Positions 14,925 to 24,607 of a stretch of DNA of 36,188 nt are shown here, one piece after another. Origin of the DNA: Oscillospiraceae bacterium. GTDB taxonomy: Bacteria > Bacillota > Clostridia > Oscillospirales > Oscillospiraceae. The stretch's first letter is position 1; the number at the start of each line of letters is the position of its first letter. The position numbers and the translations under genes are program-made. The notes beneath the pieces are model-generated. The model made no database searches. It was not told the origin of the DNA and saw only the letters and a program-made list of their open reading frames with translations. The stretch spans positions 1-36,188 of the forward strand of contig JAAWQS010000027.1 of assembly GCA_022800665.1 (NCBI GenBank). The letters run 5' to 3'.

Positions 14925-17123
14925 TTATCCGCCCTTCTTTTTCCTCCCCAGACGCAGCCCGTTTCTCCACGCCTCCGCCGCATGAGCGGCGCATCTCCAC
15001 GCCGCCGCCCGCTCCTCCTCGGTCAGCTTGTGCTGGCTGAACTTCGCTTTTCGGCCCAGCTCCTCCAGCTCCGGCTCCTCCGGACCGCCGTGCTTCAAAA
15101 ACCGCTGATAGCGCAGATAGGCGTAAATCACGGACCGGTTGGTGTCCGGATGCTCCCGCCGGCGTTTCCCCACCAGCCGCGCCAGCCGGTACGCGGCAAA
15201 TGGTACGGACAGCGCAAATAGCGCCGCCGCCGTTTTCCAAAGCCAGCTGTAGTCCCTCTGCTTCTCCGGCGTGTCCCCGCCGCCGGCAGTCGATTCTTTT
15301 TCTGTCTGTTCCGATGTTTCCGGCTTGCTGTTGTCCAGCTCCTCCTCTTCCTCCGGCAGTTCTTCCTCCGGCAGCTGGGGAGGAGTTTCTGTCTGCAAAA
15401 TTTCCGGCGCGGCCATATCCGCCCGCTCCCCCTGACGGCCTGGGGTCATCTCTACGGGATACCAGCCATAGCCGTCCAGATAGATTTCCACCCAGGCGTG
15501 GGCGTCGCTGTCCCGCACGTCGGACACCTCCCCCTCCCCGATCCAGGGGGCATAGCCCTCCACATACCGGGCGGGGATGCCCGCAAGCCGCAGCAGCAGC
15601 GTCCCGGCGGTGGCGAAGTGGACGCAGTAGCCCCGGCCCTCCTCCAGAAAGTGGGTGACAAAATCCTCCCCCGGCTCCATGGGGGAAACGTTCAGGTCAT
15701 AAACCGCCGCCTGCTCCAGCCGCTTTGCCGTGCACATGGCCTGGAATGCGCGTTCCTGATACTTCGGTTCCAGTTCGGAAGGCCAGAAATTCTCTGCCGA
15801 GAGAGCCAGCTGATTCAGCTGGGTCAGAGCCTGCCGCGCCGCCTCCGGCACGTCCAGATACCGGCTGTAAACAAACTCCCTATACCGCTTCTCCCACGAC
15901 GCCACACCTGAGGTCAAAGGGATGTATGTGTCGTCCATCGGTCCGCCGGGGATGTACGCGACCTGATATTCGTCCATGCGCCGCTGTGCGCCGCTGTCGA
16001 GGACGGTGCGCGCCAGTTCGTCGGGAAAGTCAAGAAACCGATACGGCGTATAGGCGTTCTTCCCCCCGCCCCGCACGTGCTTGATGGTCAGCGTTTCCGA
16101 CAGCGCCTCGTCCGGCGCAGTCCGCGCAGGAAACGTCTCCGGCGCATATGGAAGTTCTCCGTATTCGCTCTCATGCAGGGGTTCCCAGCTGGTGCCGGTG
16201 TAGACCCCGGAGGACCCGCCCCGCAGGTAGACCCTGCCCTGCTTTCCGCCGATGATCTGGAGCACAGTCTGACGGGAGTACCGCCGCGGTCCGGCCTGGG
16301 TCAAATCCACCTGGCCGTCGATGCTGCCGCCGTTAGCTGGTGCGGATACGCCAAAATCCAGATTCCAGATACTGCCGCCGTCCCCACCGTTCCAGAACGC
16401 AGTAAAGCCCCGGTTTACAGTCTCAACAACCTGGTTGCGGGCATGGGTGGCCCACTCCGGCCTCTCGTACCCCTCCTGTGGCATCAGGGCCAAAAGCAGC
16501 AGCAGCATCGCCGTCATACCCCCCAGGCTCAGCCAGAGCCCTTTTCCCAGACTGGCCTGGTCCCTGCGGTTGTAGAGGCTGGTCAGCAGCAGGGTCCCCC
16601 ACCCGGCAGTCTCCGCCAGCAGGGGGAGCAGGTCCGGCAGTGTGCCGGCCATCATTGCAGACAGCAGCGGCGTCACCACCAACACTGCCGGCAAGTGCCA
16701 GCACCGCTCCCGCACCGCCAGCCAGCCCAGCAAAAAGGACAGCGCGGCCAGCAGCAACAGCAGGGCGGGCATCACGGTCCCTCCGGAGTATTGCAGCTGC
16801 CGCAGAGCATTCTGGAACGCCTCGCCGCCGCCGGAGGCCGCCTCCCATAACACAGCCGCCGCCGGTTCCAGCCGCTCCCAGCCCCGCCAGACAGCCAGGG
16901 CGTCCAGACCCAGCAGGGCCAGTGCGCCCCAGCCGCCGTAGGGGACGGTCCAGAGGACTGCAAACAGTATGGAGCAGGCCGCGCACCCTGCCAGCAGCAG
17001 GGCGGTTTCGACCTCCAGGCTGTAGGCGGAGGCAAAGGAAAAGAACCCTCCCGCCAGCAGCAGGAACAGCAGGCAGATGTTCCCCAGCAGCAGCGGCAGG
17101 GCGGATTTTATAGTTCTGGACAT
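14925..17123 (-). CDS. Transglutaminase-like membrane protein (TgpA type)
   Basis: 732 residues. The N-terminal third has about six or seven membrane spans (to about residue 220). A long extracytoplasmic part follows, with the transglutaminase-like core GRGYCVHFATAGTLLLR (nucleophile Cys), DSDAHAWVEIYLDGYGWYPVEMTPG (His) and a third catalytic position that is Glu rather than the common Asp. An acidic Pro/Glu linker, one more span (WLWKTAAALFALSVPF) and a DUF4129-like cytoplasmic tail complete it. Family members work with MoxR and DUF58 proteins at the envelope; their reaction is poorly known. AGGAG is 7 nt before ATG 17123. The start overlaps the end of the DUF58 gene by 16 nt. Confidence 0.9.
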   Translation of the reverse strand: MSRTIKSALPLLLGNICLLFLLLAGGFFSFASAYSLEVETALLLAGCAACSILFAVLWTVPYGGWGALALLGLDALAVWRGWERLEPAAAVLWEAASGGGEAFQNALRQLQYSGGTVMPALLLLLAALSFLLGWLAVRERCWHLPAVLVVTPLLSAMMAGTLPDLLPLLAETAGWGTLLLTSLYNRRDQASLGKGLWLSLGGMTAMLLLLLALMPQEGYERPEWATHARNQVVETVNRGFTAFWNGGDGGSIWNLDFGVSAPANGGSIDGQVDLTQAGPRRYSRQTVLQIIGGKQGRVYLRGGSSGVYTGTSWEPLHESEYGELPYAPETFPARTAPDEALSETLTIKHVRGGGKNAYTPYRFLDFPDELARTVLDSGAQRRMDEYQVAYIPGGPMDDTYIPLTSGVASWEKRYREFVYSRYLDVPEAARQALTQLNQLALSAENFWPSELEPKYQERAFQAMCTAKRLEQAAVYDLNVSPMEPGEDFVTHFLEEGRGYCVHFATAGTLLLRLAGIPARYVEGYAPWIGEGEVSDVRDSDAHAWVEIYLDGYGWYPVEMTPGRQGERADMAAPEILQTETPPQLPEEELPEEEEELDNSKPETSEQTEKESTAGGGDTPEKQRDYSWLWKTAAALFALSVPFAAYRLARLVGKRRREHPDTNRSVIYAYLRYQRFLKHGGPEEPELEELGRKAKFSQHKLTEEERAAAWRCAAHAAEAWRNGLRLGRKKKGG

Positions 17124-18115
17124 GGGGATTCTCCTGTTCCTGTGATGTGGATTTGAAAGAAATCATCCCCGCCATTTCCCAAAGAGCCGGTCCGGATACC
17201 CTCCGGCGGCACAGGGTCCCGGAAAATGGCGGTGAGACAGCGGAGCCAGTCCTCCTCACAGCCCACGGCGTACTCCCGTACTGCGCCGGTCTTCGGCTCC
17301 AGCCAGCGCACCGCGTGGGGCTGCTCCCGCTTCAGCAGAGCGCGGCTGCAGCCTGCCAGCCGGTCCAGGACACGGTCTAAGGTGTCCGGGTCTCCGAAGT
17401 GGTCAAAGGTGAGGATGGGCAGGGGACGCTTTTCGGCCAGCAGCTCCCGCGTCACCAGCTCGTCCCGCTTGGCGGACATCTTCCAGTGAATACTCCGCAG
17501 CGCGTCCCCCTCCCGGTAGGGCCGCAGCTCGTAGTCCTCCCCGATTGCCGCCTTGCCCTTGGGGACGGGTACGGTATTGCCGCTGCTGCCGGGCAGGACC
17601 AGACGGCGCGGCTCCTCCGGCAGCGGAACGATGAGCAGCGTATCCGCCGGGAAGGACCGGAGGGGAAAGGCAAGCAATCCCAGACAGTCCCAGGCCCACA
17701 GGCGGCTGACGCTGCACTCCACCAGCCCGCAGTGGGAAGTCACCACATTCCAGGAGGCGGACACGCCGGGCGCAGCCCCCCGCAGGCTCACAGGAAAGCT
17801 GCTGCTTTCGCCGGTGAAAGCACAGCGCAGCCGGACCCGCCCGGTGACGCAGCTGACCGGCAGGCCGAAGCGGTTCCCGGCGGTAAGGGACCAGGAGGCG
17901 GGCATATTGCGGGGCGTCTGGTGTCCGGCGGCGGCAAGGCGCAGGCGCAGTCCCAGAATCCCCGGCAGACTCAGCAGGAGGCTGAGCAGGGGCAGCGTCA
18001 GCGTCAGGAAAAATATGTAGTGGAAGATCCAGCCCACATCAAACATCTGACCGGCAAGAGCGGTCAGCAGAGCGCACAGATAGACGGCCCGCCTGGCCCA
18101 CAGCGTGAGCTTCAT
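17108..18115 (-). CDS. DUF58 domain protein
   Basis: 335 residues. Two N-terminal membrane spans (residues 8-52) are followed by a beta-rich domain and the DUF58 core with its signature YREGDALRSIHWKMSAKRDE, a von Willebrand A-like fold. DUF58 proteins are membrane partners of MoxR AAA+ ATPases, which are thought to act as chaperones for them. The ATG overlaps the moxR stop (ATGA, 4 nt), so translation is coupled, and the gene runs into the transglutaminase gene. The trio is a standard bacterial cassette. Confidence 0.9.
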   Translation of the reverse strand: MKLTLWARRAVYLCALLTALAGQMFDVGWIFHYIFFLTLTLPLLSLLLSLPGILGLRLRLAAAGHQTPRNMPASWSLTAGNRFGLPVSCVTGRVRLRCAFTGESSSFPVSLRGAAPGVSASWNVVTSHCGLVECSVSRLWAWDCLGLLAFPLRSFPADTLLIVPLPEEPRRLVLPGSSGNTVPVPKGKAAIGEDYELRPYREGDALRSIHWKMSAKRDELVTRELLAEKRPLPILTFDHFGDPDTLDRVLDRLAGCSRALLKREQPHAVRWLEPKTGAVREYAVGCEEDWLRCLTAIFRDPVPPEGIRTGSLGNGGDDFFQIHITGTGESPCPEL

Positions 18116-19047
18116 TGGACTTTAGGGGCCGGGGTGTTGTGGAGCGTCTCGGCAGAGATGGACTGGGGGGATGCCGCATCGCTCAGCCCTGGGGCCAGGA
18201 GCAGACGGTGGGCAATGGCGTCCGTCCAGATGCACTGCACATCCTCCGGGATGACGTAGTCTCTGCCCCGCAGGAACGCCACCGCCCGGCTGACGGACAT
18301 GACCGCCAGAGCTGCCCGCGGGCTGGCTCCCTGCATCAGCTGGGGATGGTTCCGGGTGGCGTTGACCAGCTGAACTATATATTGCAGCACTGCCTCGCTG
18401 ACATGGACCCGGCCCGCCTCCTCCCGCAGCAGCCGCAGCTGCTCCCGGCTGACCACCTGACACACGCCGTCCATTCCGCCGCCGTACTGCCGCCGTTTGA
18501 GCAGCTCCAGTTCCTCCGCCGGCGAGGGGTAGCCCATGGACAGCCGCAGCAGGAAGCGGTCCAGCTGGGAGTCCGGCAGCTTCTGGGTGCCGGACGCGCC
18601 CACGGGATTTTGAGTGGCAATGACCAGAAACGGGTCCGGGACCCGGTGGGAAACACCGTCCACCGTGACTTGACCCTCCTCCATGGCTTCCAGAAGGGCG
18701 GACTGTGTGCGGCTGGTGGCGCGGTTCAGCTCGTCGGCCAGAAAGAGATTGCAGAGCACTGCGCCGGGCTGGTACTCCATTTTCCCCGTGGCTTTGCTGA
18801 AGATGGAAAAGCCGGTGATGTCAGAGGGCATGACGTCGGGGGTGAACTGCATCCGGCTGAATTGGAGATTCAACGCCCGCGCAAAGGCCAGGGCCAGGGT
18901 GGTTTTTCCTACGCCGGGGATATCTTCCAGCAGAATATGTCCCTGGGCCAGAATCGCCGCCAGTACGCGGAACAGAATGGCGTCCTTGCCCACGATGACT
19001 TTTTTGACTTCCGCCACTACGTTGGCGGCCAGGTCTCGGTTGTTCAT
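18112..19047 (-). CDS. MoxR-family AAA+ ATPase
   Basis: 311 residues, standard for MoxR. Walker A is GVGKTTLA. The Walker B region is FLADELNRAT, followed by QSALLEAMEEGQV. Sensor region IATQNPV leads to LDRFLLRL, and the lid domain contains GASPRAALA. It is cytoplasmic and probably remodels or inserts cofactors into the DUF58 partner. ATG 19047 follows AAGGA by 9 nt; longer in-frame extensions reach into the promoter and are rejected. It is the first gene of the moxR-DUF58-transglutaminase operon, with its own strong promoter. Confidence 0.93.
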   Translation of the reverse strand: MNNRDLAANVVAEVKKVIVGKDAILFRVLAAILAQGHILLEDIPGVGKTTLALAFARALNLQFSRMQFTPDVMPSDITGFSIFSKATGKMEYQPGAVLCNLFLADELNRATSRTQSALLEAMEEGQVTVDGVSHRVPDPFLVIATQNPVGASGTQKLPDSQLDRFLLRLSMGYPSPAEELELLKRRQYGGGMDGVCQVVSREQLRLLREEAGRVHVSEAVLQYIVQLVNATRNHPQLMQGASPRAALAVMSVSRAVAFLRGRDYVIPEDVQCIWTDAIAHRLLLAPGLSDAASPQSISAETLHNTPAPKVQ

Positions 19048-19122
19048 ATGGTAGCGTCCTTTTCTGATGGGGATTGGAAATTTTTGGAATAACAGTATTT
19101 TTACAGGAGTAAAACATGCTTT

Positions 19123-19152
19123 ATTATACTGCTGCACCGGGTGTTTTGTCAA
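19123..19152 (-). promoter_or_regulatory. Consensus promoter of the moxR operon
   Basis: On the minus strand perfect TTGACA (19152-19147), an 18-nt spacer and perfect TATAAT (19128-19123). The leader to the moxR start is about 70 nt. Confidence 0.85.
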
Positions 19153-19336
19153 TTCCCCTCGTTGAAATCTTCCAACGCAATACGGCACAATAATATAAAC
19201 AATTCCATGTTCATTGGCAAAAAGTTCATCATTGGCATCATGTTTCTGACAGTCGTTCCATACATCTTCAGCGAGGTCCGGTCCTTTTTCGATTACAGCA
19301 TTGCACGCTCTTCCAAGGATCTACAAAAATCCCCTC

Positions 19337-19365
19337 TTGACAAAATCGGTCATTTGTTCTATATT
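19337..19365 (+). promoter_or_regulatory. Promoter of the radical SAM gene
   Basis: Perfect TTGACA (19337-19342), a 17-nt spacer and TATATT (19360-19365). Transcription starting near 19371 excludes the in-frame ATG at 19368 as the translation start. Confidence 0.75.
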
Positions 19366-19403
19366 ATATGCAGAACGATTGTTTTGGAACAGGGGGGCTG
19401 CCG

Positions 19404-20660
19404 GTGGATATCATGGATAAGCTGACCATCCTGACGGACGCGGCAAAATACGATGCAGCTTGTACATCCAGCGGCGCACAGCGGGGCCACCGAAAGGGCG
19501 CCATTGGCAACACCTCCTCTTCCATCGCCGGATGCTGCCACACCTTTTCCGGGGACGGACGGTGCGTGACGCTGCTGAAAGTGCTGATGACCAACTGCTG
19601 CATCTACGACTGTAAATATTGTGTCAACCGCTGCTCCAACGATACCCGGCGGGCTGTATTCACGCCGGAGGAGCTGGCGGATCTGACCATCCAGTTCTAC
19701 CGGCGCAATTATATCGAGGGCCTGTTTCTCTCCTCCGGCGTGCTGCAAAGTCCGGACTACACTACGGAGCGGATGATCCGCTGCCTGGACCTGCTGCGCA
19801 ATCACCACCGGTTCAACGGCTATATCCACGCAAAAGCCATCCCCGGCGCTTCCCCGGAACTGGTCACGCGGCTGGGACTGCTGGCCGACCGGCTGAGCGT
19901 AAATATTGAGCTGCCTTCGGAGAACGGCCTGAAGACCCTGGCGCCGAACAAGACGCGGAAAGCGATTTTCCGGCCCATGGGGTTGATTGCCAGTACGCTG
20001 CAGGAGAATAAAGAGGATCTGGTCAAGTATCGCCATACGCCCCGGTTTGCCCCGGCGGGACAGAGCACGCAGATGATTATCGGTGCGACGCCGGACTCCG
20101 ACCGTCATATTCTGTCGCTGTCCCAGGCGTTGTACGATCAGTACCGGCTGCGGCGGGTCTTTTTCTCCGCCTATGTGCCGGTTGTGGAGAACACGCTCCT
20201 GCCCTCCATCGACACCAAGCCGCCCCTGCTGCGGGAGCACCGGCTGTATCAGGCGGACTGGCTGCTGCGGTTCTACGGCTTCCGGGCCGAGGAACTGCTG
20301 GACGAGGACAACCCCAATTTTAACCCCTTGGTTGACCCCAAGTGCAGCTGGGCGCTGCGCCATCCGGAATTCTTTCCGGTGGAGGTAAACACGGCGGACC
20401 GCGATTCGCTGCTGCGGGTACCGGGGATGGGGGTGACGTCGGTGCGGCGGATTCTGTACGCACGCCGGGCCAGGAAACTGGAGCATGAGGATTTGCGCCG
20501 GATTGGCGTGGTGATGAAGCGGGCCCAGTATTTTATTACCTGCAAGGGCAGAATTCTGGACGGCCTGCGCATGGGGCAGGACAGCATCCTGCGGAATTTG
20601 ATTGCGGCGGAGCGGACCGCTCTGCCACAGCCGGAGATGGATCAGCTGTCGCTGTTTTGA
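19404..20660 (+). CDS. Putative DNA modification/repair radical SAM protein (TIGR03916-like)
   Basis: 418 residues. The N-terminus (DKLTILTDAAKYDAACTSSG) is characteristic of the family. The 4Fe-4S motif is C66-IYD-C70-KY-C73. A helix-hairpin-helix element (DSLLRVPGMGVTSVRRIL, about residues 333-350) suggests nucleic-acid contact. The family is paired with DUF4130 proteins, which in other bacteria are fused to uracil-DNA glycosylase domains, hence the repair label; no reaction has been shown to my knowledge. GTG 19404 is chosen because a GGGGGG tract lies 6 nt upstream. ATG 19413 is an alternative, about 15 nt from that tract. The DUF4130 gene follows after 19 nt. Confidence 0.88.
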   Translation: MDIMDKLTILTDAAKYDAACTSSGAQRGHRKGAIGNTSSSIAGCCHTFSGDGRCVTLLKVLMTNCCIYDCKYCVNRCSNDTRRAVFTPEELADLTIQFYRRNYIEGLFLSSGVLQSPDYTTERMIRCLDLLRNHHRFNGYIHAKAIPGASPELVTRLGLLADRLSVNIELPSENGLKTLAPNKTRKAIFRPMGLIASTLQENKEDLVKYRHTPRFAPAGQSTQMIIGATPDSDRHILSLSQALYDQYRLRRVFFSAYVPVVENTLLPSIDTKPPLLREHRLYQADWLLRFYGFRAEELLDEDNPNFNPLVDPKCSWALRHPEFFPVEVNTADRDSLLRVPGMGVTSVRRILYARRARKLEHEDLRRIGVVMKRAQYFITCKGRILDGLRMGQDSILRNLIAAERTALPQPEMDQLSLF

Positions 20661-20679
20661 CAGGAGGCGTGGAAAGACA

Positions 20680-21495
20680 ATGCGAATGCCCAGTGTGATT
20701 TTCCGCTACGACGGGAGCTTTGAAGGCTTTCTCTGCTGTGTGTTTGACAGCTATGTATATAAGGAGTATCCCGCCCAGTTTCAGGACGAGGCCCATCTGG
20801 AACACTCCCTTTTTCCCGCCCGCTGGGTGGGGACCGACGCCCGCCATGCACAGCGGATTCTGGTCAGCCTGGAAAAGATCGACCCCTACGCAAAGGAGCT
20901 GGTTGTCAAGGGCTTTCTCACCTGCGTGCCGGACCGTGAAAAGATTCTCTACCAGTTTATCCGCGCCCTCTACGACATCGGACAGCCCCTTCTGCGTCAG
21001 CTCAGCGACGAGGCGGTGCTGCCGCTGCTCAAGGCCGTCCGCCACCTGGACGGCGAGGTCCATCTGCTCAAGGGCTTCGTCCGCTTCTCCGAATTCGAGG
21101 GTATGCTGGCCGGGGAAATCCGTCCGAAAAACCGGGTTCTCCCCCTGCTGCGCTTCCACTTCTGCGACCGGATGTACAACGAGACGTTCCTCCTCTACGA
21201 CCGCACCCACCGGGAGGCTCTGGTCCACAAGCCCGGACAGTGGGCGATTCTGCCGCTGGACAGCTTTCAGATGGCCGCCCCCTCCGCCGCCGAGGCCCAG
21301 TACCGCCGGCTCTGGAAGCGATTCTATGACACCATTGAGATTAAAGAGCGTCACAATCCCCGCCAACGCCGGACCAATATGCCCCAGCGTTACTGGTCCA
21401 CCATGACCGAGTTTCAGGACGAGTCCTATTTTACCGCCGGGACGGAGACGCTCCCGGAAAAAAGAAAAAAACCGGACTTATTCTGTGAAAGATAA
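20680..21495 (+). CDS. DUF4130 protein, partner of the radical SAM enzyme (TIGR03915-like)
   Basis: 271 residues. The N-terminal RYDGSFEGFLCCVFDSY motif and a mid HLDGEVHLLKGFVRF segment are typical. The C-terminal half has FHFCDRMYNE and LLYDRTHREAL, followed by a WKRFYDTIEIKERHN helix. It is cytoplasmic and works with the radical SAM protein in an uncharacterised nucleic-acid reaction. It has no fused uracil-DNA glycosylase domain, as is usual in Firmicutes. ATG 20680 is 12 nt after AGGAGG, a rather long spacing; ATG 20686 would be longer still. Confidence 0.88.
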   Translation: MRMPSVIFRYDGSFEGFLCCVFDSYVYKEYPAQFQDEAHLEHSLFPARWVGTDARHAQRILVSLEKIDPYAKELVVKGFLTCVPDREKILYQFIRALYDIGQPLLRQLSDEAVLPLLKAVRHLDGEVHLLKGFVRFSEFEGMLAGEIRPKNRVLPLLRFHFCDRMYNETFLLYDRTHREALVHKPGQWAILPLDSFQMAAPSAAEAQYRRLWKRFYDTIEIKERHNPRQRRTNMPQRYWSTMTEFQDESYFTAGTETLPEKRKKPDLFCER

Positions 21496-21576
21496 TCGGT
21501 TCTGTCAAACAAAGCCGGACATTGGCATACAGGATTTGTTTACTCATGCAAAATTGAAAAAATCTGCAATTCATCA

Positions 21577-21605
21577 TTGACAATTCGACACAAAACATAT
21601 ATAGT
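21577..21605 (+). promoter_or_regulatory. Promoter of the potABCD operon
   Basis: Perfect TTGACA (21577-21582), a 17-nt spacer and TATAGT (21600-21605). The leader to the potA start is about 108 nt and contains a strong hairpin. The 21496-21576 stretch upstream shows only a weak imperfect hairpin at the end of the DUF4130 gene. Confidence 0.8.
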
Positions 21606-21612
21606 ATCCTTG

Positions 21613-21650
21613 CCTGCTTCCCTGTGGGAAAACGCTTCAGGGAAAGCAGG
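21613..21650 (+). promoter_or_regulatory. Leader hairpin upstream of potA
   Basis: CCTGCTTCCCTG (21613-21624) pairs with CAGGGAAAGCAGG (21638-21650) with one bulged A and a 13-nt loop. TCATTTTGC follows. The short interrupted T-run makes it a poor intrinsic terminator, so it may be an attenuator, an RNA stability element or a protein site. I see no known riboswitch fold. Confidence 0.5.
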
Positions 21651-21719
21651 TCATTTTGCTATGTTGGAGCTTGTTTCCGGCTCCGGCAAAAAATTTTGGA
21701 AAAAGGACGGGGGAGGATA

Positions 21720-22889
21720 ATGTCCAAAGAGTTGATTCGCCTTGTAGATTGCTGCATGGCGTTTGACGGCGAGCTGGTTCTCGATCACATCAATCTATAT
21801 TTTAATGACAGTGAATTCCTCACGCTGCTCGGACCCAGTGGCTGCGGCAAGACCACCACCTTGCGCATCATTGGCGGCTTTATTATGCCCACTTCTGGCG
21901 AAGTGCTGTTCGACGGTGTGAGGATGAATGATATTCCGCCGCATTTGCGGCAGGTGAATACTGTCTTCCAGCGGTATGCCCTGTTTCCGCACCTCAATGT
22001 GTTTGAAAACGTGGCCTTCGGACTGCGGATTCCCAAGACCGTGGAGGAGGGCGGCAGAAAGAAAAAAGTCAAAATTCCAGAGGATGAAATCCGACAGCGG
22101 GTATTGGAAATGCTGGAGGTGGTGAGCCTGAAGGGCTTCGAACACCGGCGGGTGACGGAGCTGTCCGGCGGACAGCAGCAGCGGGTGGCTATTGCCCGTG
22201 CGCTGGTGAACCGCCCCAAGGTCCTGCTTCTGGACGAACCTCTGGGCGCGTTGGACCTGCGTCTGCGCAAGGATATGCAGAGCGAACTGAAACGCATCCA
22301 GCAGCAGCTGGGAATCACCTTCATCTATGTGACCCACGACCAGGAGGAGGCTCTGGCTATGAGCGACACCATCGTGGTCATGGATCAGGGGAAGATTCAG
22401 CAGATCGGTACGCCGGAGGACATCTATAACGAGCCGAAAAATGCCTTTGTGGCGGATTTCATCGGCGAGAGCAATATTCTGGACGGCATTATGCATGAGG
22501 ACTACGTGGTGGAATTCTTCAACCGGAAATTCAAGTGTCTGGACAAGGGCTTTGCGCCCAAAGAGCCGGTGGACGTGGTTATCCGGCCTGAGGACATTGA
22601 TATCGTGCCGGTGGAGAGCGGTCAGCTGAAGGGGACGGTCACGTCCGTCACCTTCAAGGGCGTCCACTATGACACCATCGTGGATTTCAAGGGCTTCAAG
22701 TGGCTGATTCAAACCACGGATTACCACCCCGAAGGGGAGGCAATCGGCATTATCCTGAACCCGGACGACATCCATATCATGCACAAGAGCCAGTATTCCG
22801 GCATGTTCGGCGACTACAGCTCCTATTCGGAGGAATACGACGAAATGGATGTGTTTGAGCCGGAGGAGGAGGGCGGACATGGGGAATAA
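21720..22889 (+). CDS. potA: Spermidine/putrescine ABC transporter ATP-binding protein
   Basis: 389 residues. Walker [11 protein letters not shown] (about residue 38), signature LSGGQQQR, Walker [12 protein letters not shown] and H-loop THDQEEA are all intact. A C-terminal TOBE-like domain contains [13 protein letters not shown]. It energises polyamine uptake together with the two permeases and the lipoprotein that follow. ATG 21720 follows GGGAGG; longer in-frame extensions cover the leader hairpin and are rejected. The 3' end overlaps potB by 11 nt. Confidence 0.95.
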   Translation: MSKELIRLVDCCMAFDGELVLDHINLYFNDSEFLTLLGPSGCGKTTTLRIIGGFIMPTSGEVLFDGVRMNDIPPHLRQVNTVFQRYALFPHLNVFENVAFGLRIPKTVEEGGRKKKVKIPEDEIRQRVLEMLEVVSLKGFEHRRVTELSGGQQQRVAIARALVNRPKVLLLDEPLGALDLRLRKDMQSELKRIQQQLGITFIYVTHDQEEALAMSDTIVVMDQGKIQQIGTPEDIYNEPKNAFVADFIGESNILDGIMHEDYVVEFFNRKFKCLDKGFAPKEPVDVVIRPEDIDIVPVESGQLKGTVTSVTFKGVHYDTIVDFKGFKWLIQTTDYHPEGEAIGIILNPDDIHIMHKSQYSGMFGDYSSYSEEYDEMDVFEPEEEGGHGE

Positions 22890-23733
22890 ACGGGCCGCTT
22901 TTGCCGTACCTTATGTGGGGTGGCTGGCCCTGTTCGTGCTGGCCCCCATTGTGATGGTGGTGATTTACGCCTTTTCCGCAGCGGACGGCGGGTTTACATT
23001 GGAGAATTTTTCCCGCATGGAGACCTATGCAGTGGTGTTCACCCGGTCCTTTAAGCTGGCCATAATCGCCACCGTAATCTGTCTGCTTATCGGCTATCCT
23101 GTAGCCTACATGATCTCACGGGAGACCGCGCGGTTTCAGCGGATTGCCATGATGCTGGTCATGCTGCCCATGTGGATGAACTTCCTGCTGCGGACCTACG
23201 CCTGGATGTCCATTCTGGAAAATACCGGGCTGCTCAACCGCTTTTTTGAAGCAATCGGCCTTTTTCAGCTCATTAACAGTATCTTCGGAACAAATATTGA
23301 ATATTTTCGCATGATTAACACCCAGGGCGCGGTGGTGCTGGGCATGGTATACAACTACCTGCCGTTCATGATTCTGCCCATCTATTCCGTCATTGAGAAG
23401 CTGGACGTGAGCCTGATCGAAGCGGCCAGGGACCTGGGGGCCAATTCCGCGGGTGTGTTCCGGAAGGTCATTTTCCCCCTGAGTCTGCCGGGCGTGCTGT
23501 CCGGGGTGACGATGGTGTTTGTACCGTCGGTGTCCACCTTCGCCATCTCCAAGCTGCTGGGCGGCAACAATGAGCTGCTGCTGGGAGACCTTATTGAACA
23601 GCAGTTTCTTGGCACGGCCTACAATCCCTACCTGGGTTCCGCGATTGCGCTGGTGATGATGGTGATTGTCGTGGTCTGCATGGCGGTGATGAACTTTTTC
23701 GGCGAGGGTGAGGAACAGGCGGTGATGCTGTGA
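22879..23733 (+). CDS. potB: Spermidine/putrescine ABC transporter permease PotB
   Basis: 284 residues with six membrane spans. The binding-protein-dependent permease EAA loop ([19 protein letters not shown]) contacts PotA. The start lies inside the end of potA behind GGAGGAGGGCGG, and the stop overlaps the potC start, so all three are translationally coupled. With PotC it forms the membrane channel. Confidence 0.94.
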   Translation: MGNKRAAFAVPYVGWLALFVLAPIVMVVIYAFSAADGGFTLENFSRMETYAVVFTRSFKLAIIATVICLLIGYPVAYMISRETARFQRIAMMLVMLPMWMNFLLRTYAWMSILENTGLLNRFFEAIGLFQLINSIFGTNIEYFRMINTQGAVVLGMVYNYLPFMILPIYSVIEKLDVSLIEAARDLGANSAGVFRKVIFPLSLPGVLSGVTMVFVPSVSTFAISKLLGGNNELLLGDLIEQQFLGTAYNPYLGSAIALVMMVIVVVCMAVMNFFGEGEEQAVML

Positions 23734-24578
23734 TGACAAAAAAAACGTCCAAGCTGAACCAGTTTTTCATGGCGTTGGTGTTCCTGTTTCTGTACGCGCC
23801 TATTTTTGTACTGATTGTCTTCTCGTTCAACGACTCCAAGAGCCGCACCGTCTGGCAGGGCTTCACCCTGGACTGGTACGTGGAGCTGTTCCGGGACAGA
23901 GAGATTACCAGCGCCATCGGGACTACCCTCCTGGTCTCTCTGCTGGCTACCGCCATTGCCACTGTAGTTGGCGCCCTGGCGGCGGTGGGCTTCTTCAACA
24001 TGAAGAAGCGGATTCGAAGACCGCTGATGACCGTCAACAACATCCCCATGACCAATGCGGATATTGTCACCGGCGTGAGCCTTTGTCTGCTGTTTGTGGC
24101 ATTTTTCGGCGTGTGGAAAGACTTTGCCGGCTGGCTGAACTCCATGGGCTTCCAGCTGCCCACCCGGCTGCACATGGGTTTTGCTACGCTGCTGATTGCG
24201 CACCTGACCTTCGACATCCCCTATGTAATCCTGTCCGTCATGCCGAAGCTGCGGCAGATGGACAAGAATCTCATCGACGCAGCTCAGGACCTGGGCTGCA
24301 CATGGATGCAGGCGTTCTGGAAAGTGGTGCTGCCGGAGATCCGGCAGGGGATTGTATCCGGCGCGCTGATTGCGTTTACCATGAGCGTGGATGATTTCGT
24401 CATCTCCTACTTCACCGCCGGGGCCACCACCTCTACACTGGCTATGGTGGTCTACGGGATGACAAAGCGGCGTATCAGCCCGAAAATCAACGCGGTGTCC
24501 TCGCTGCTGTTTGTCGTTGTTCTCACACTGCTCGTCATTGTCAATGTCCGAGAGGCGAAGCAGGAGCAGAAAAAATAA
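23733..24578 (+). CDS. potC: Spermidine/putrescine ABC transporter permease PotC
   Basis: 281 residues, six spans. The EAA loop reads DAAQDLGCTWMQAFWKVVLPE. The N-terminus matches PotC: a first span YAPIFVLIVFSFNDS followed by WQGFTLDWYVELF. ATG 23733 overlaps the potB stop (TGATG). An in-frame GTG one codon earlier is possible but less likely. Confidence 0.94.
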   Translation: MTKKTSKLNQFFMALVFLFLYAPIFVLIVFSFNDSKSRTVWQGFTLDWYVELFRDREITSAIGTTLLVSLLATAIATVVGALAAVGFFNMKKRIRRPLMTVNNIPMTNADIVTGVSLCLLFVAFFGVWKDFAGWLNSMGFQLPTRLHMGFATLLIAHLTFDIPYVILSVMPKLRQMDKNLIDAAQDLGCTWMQAFWKVVLPEIRQGIVSGALIAFTMSVDDFVISYFTAGATTSTLAMVVYGMTKRRISPKINAVSSLLFVVVLTLLVIVNVREAKQEQKK

Positions 24579-24607
24579 CTTTTCACTTTGGGAGGTACTA
24601 CACGAAA

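Noticed and set aside
19368-19403. ATG 19368 as start of the radical SAM gene
   Set aside because: It lies at or before the predicted transcription start, so it could not have a ribosome site on the mRNA.
19359-20486. 375-codon minus-strand frame opposite the radical SAM gene
   Set aside because: Shadow frame; no start signal and no recognisable domain.
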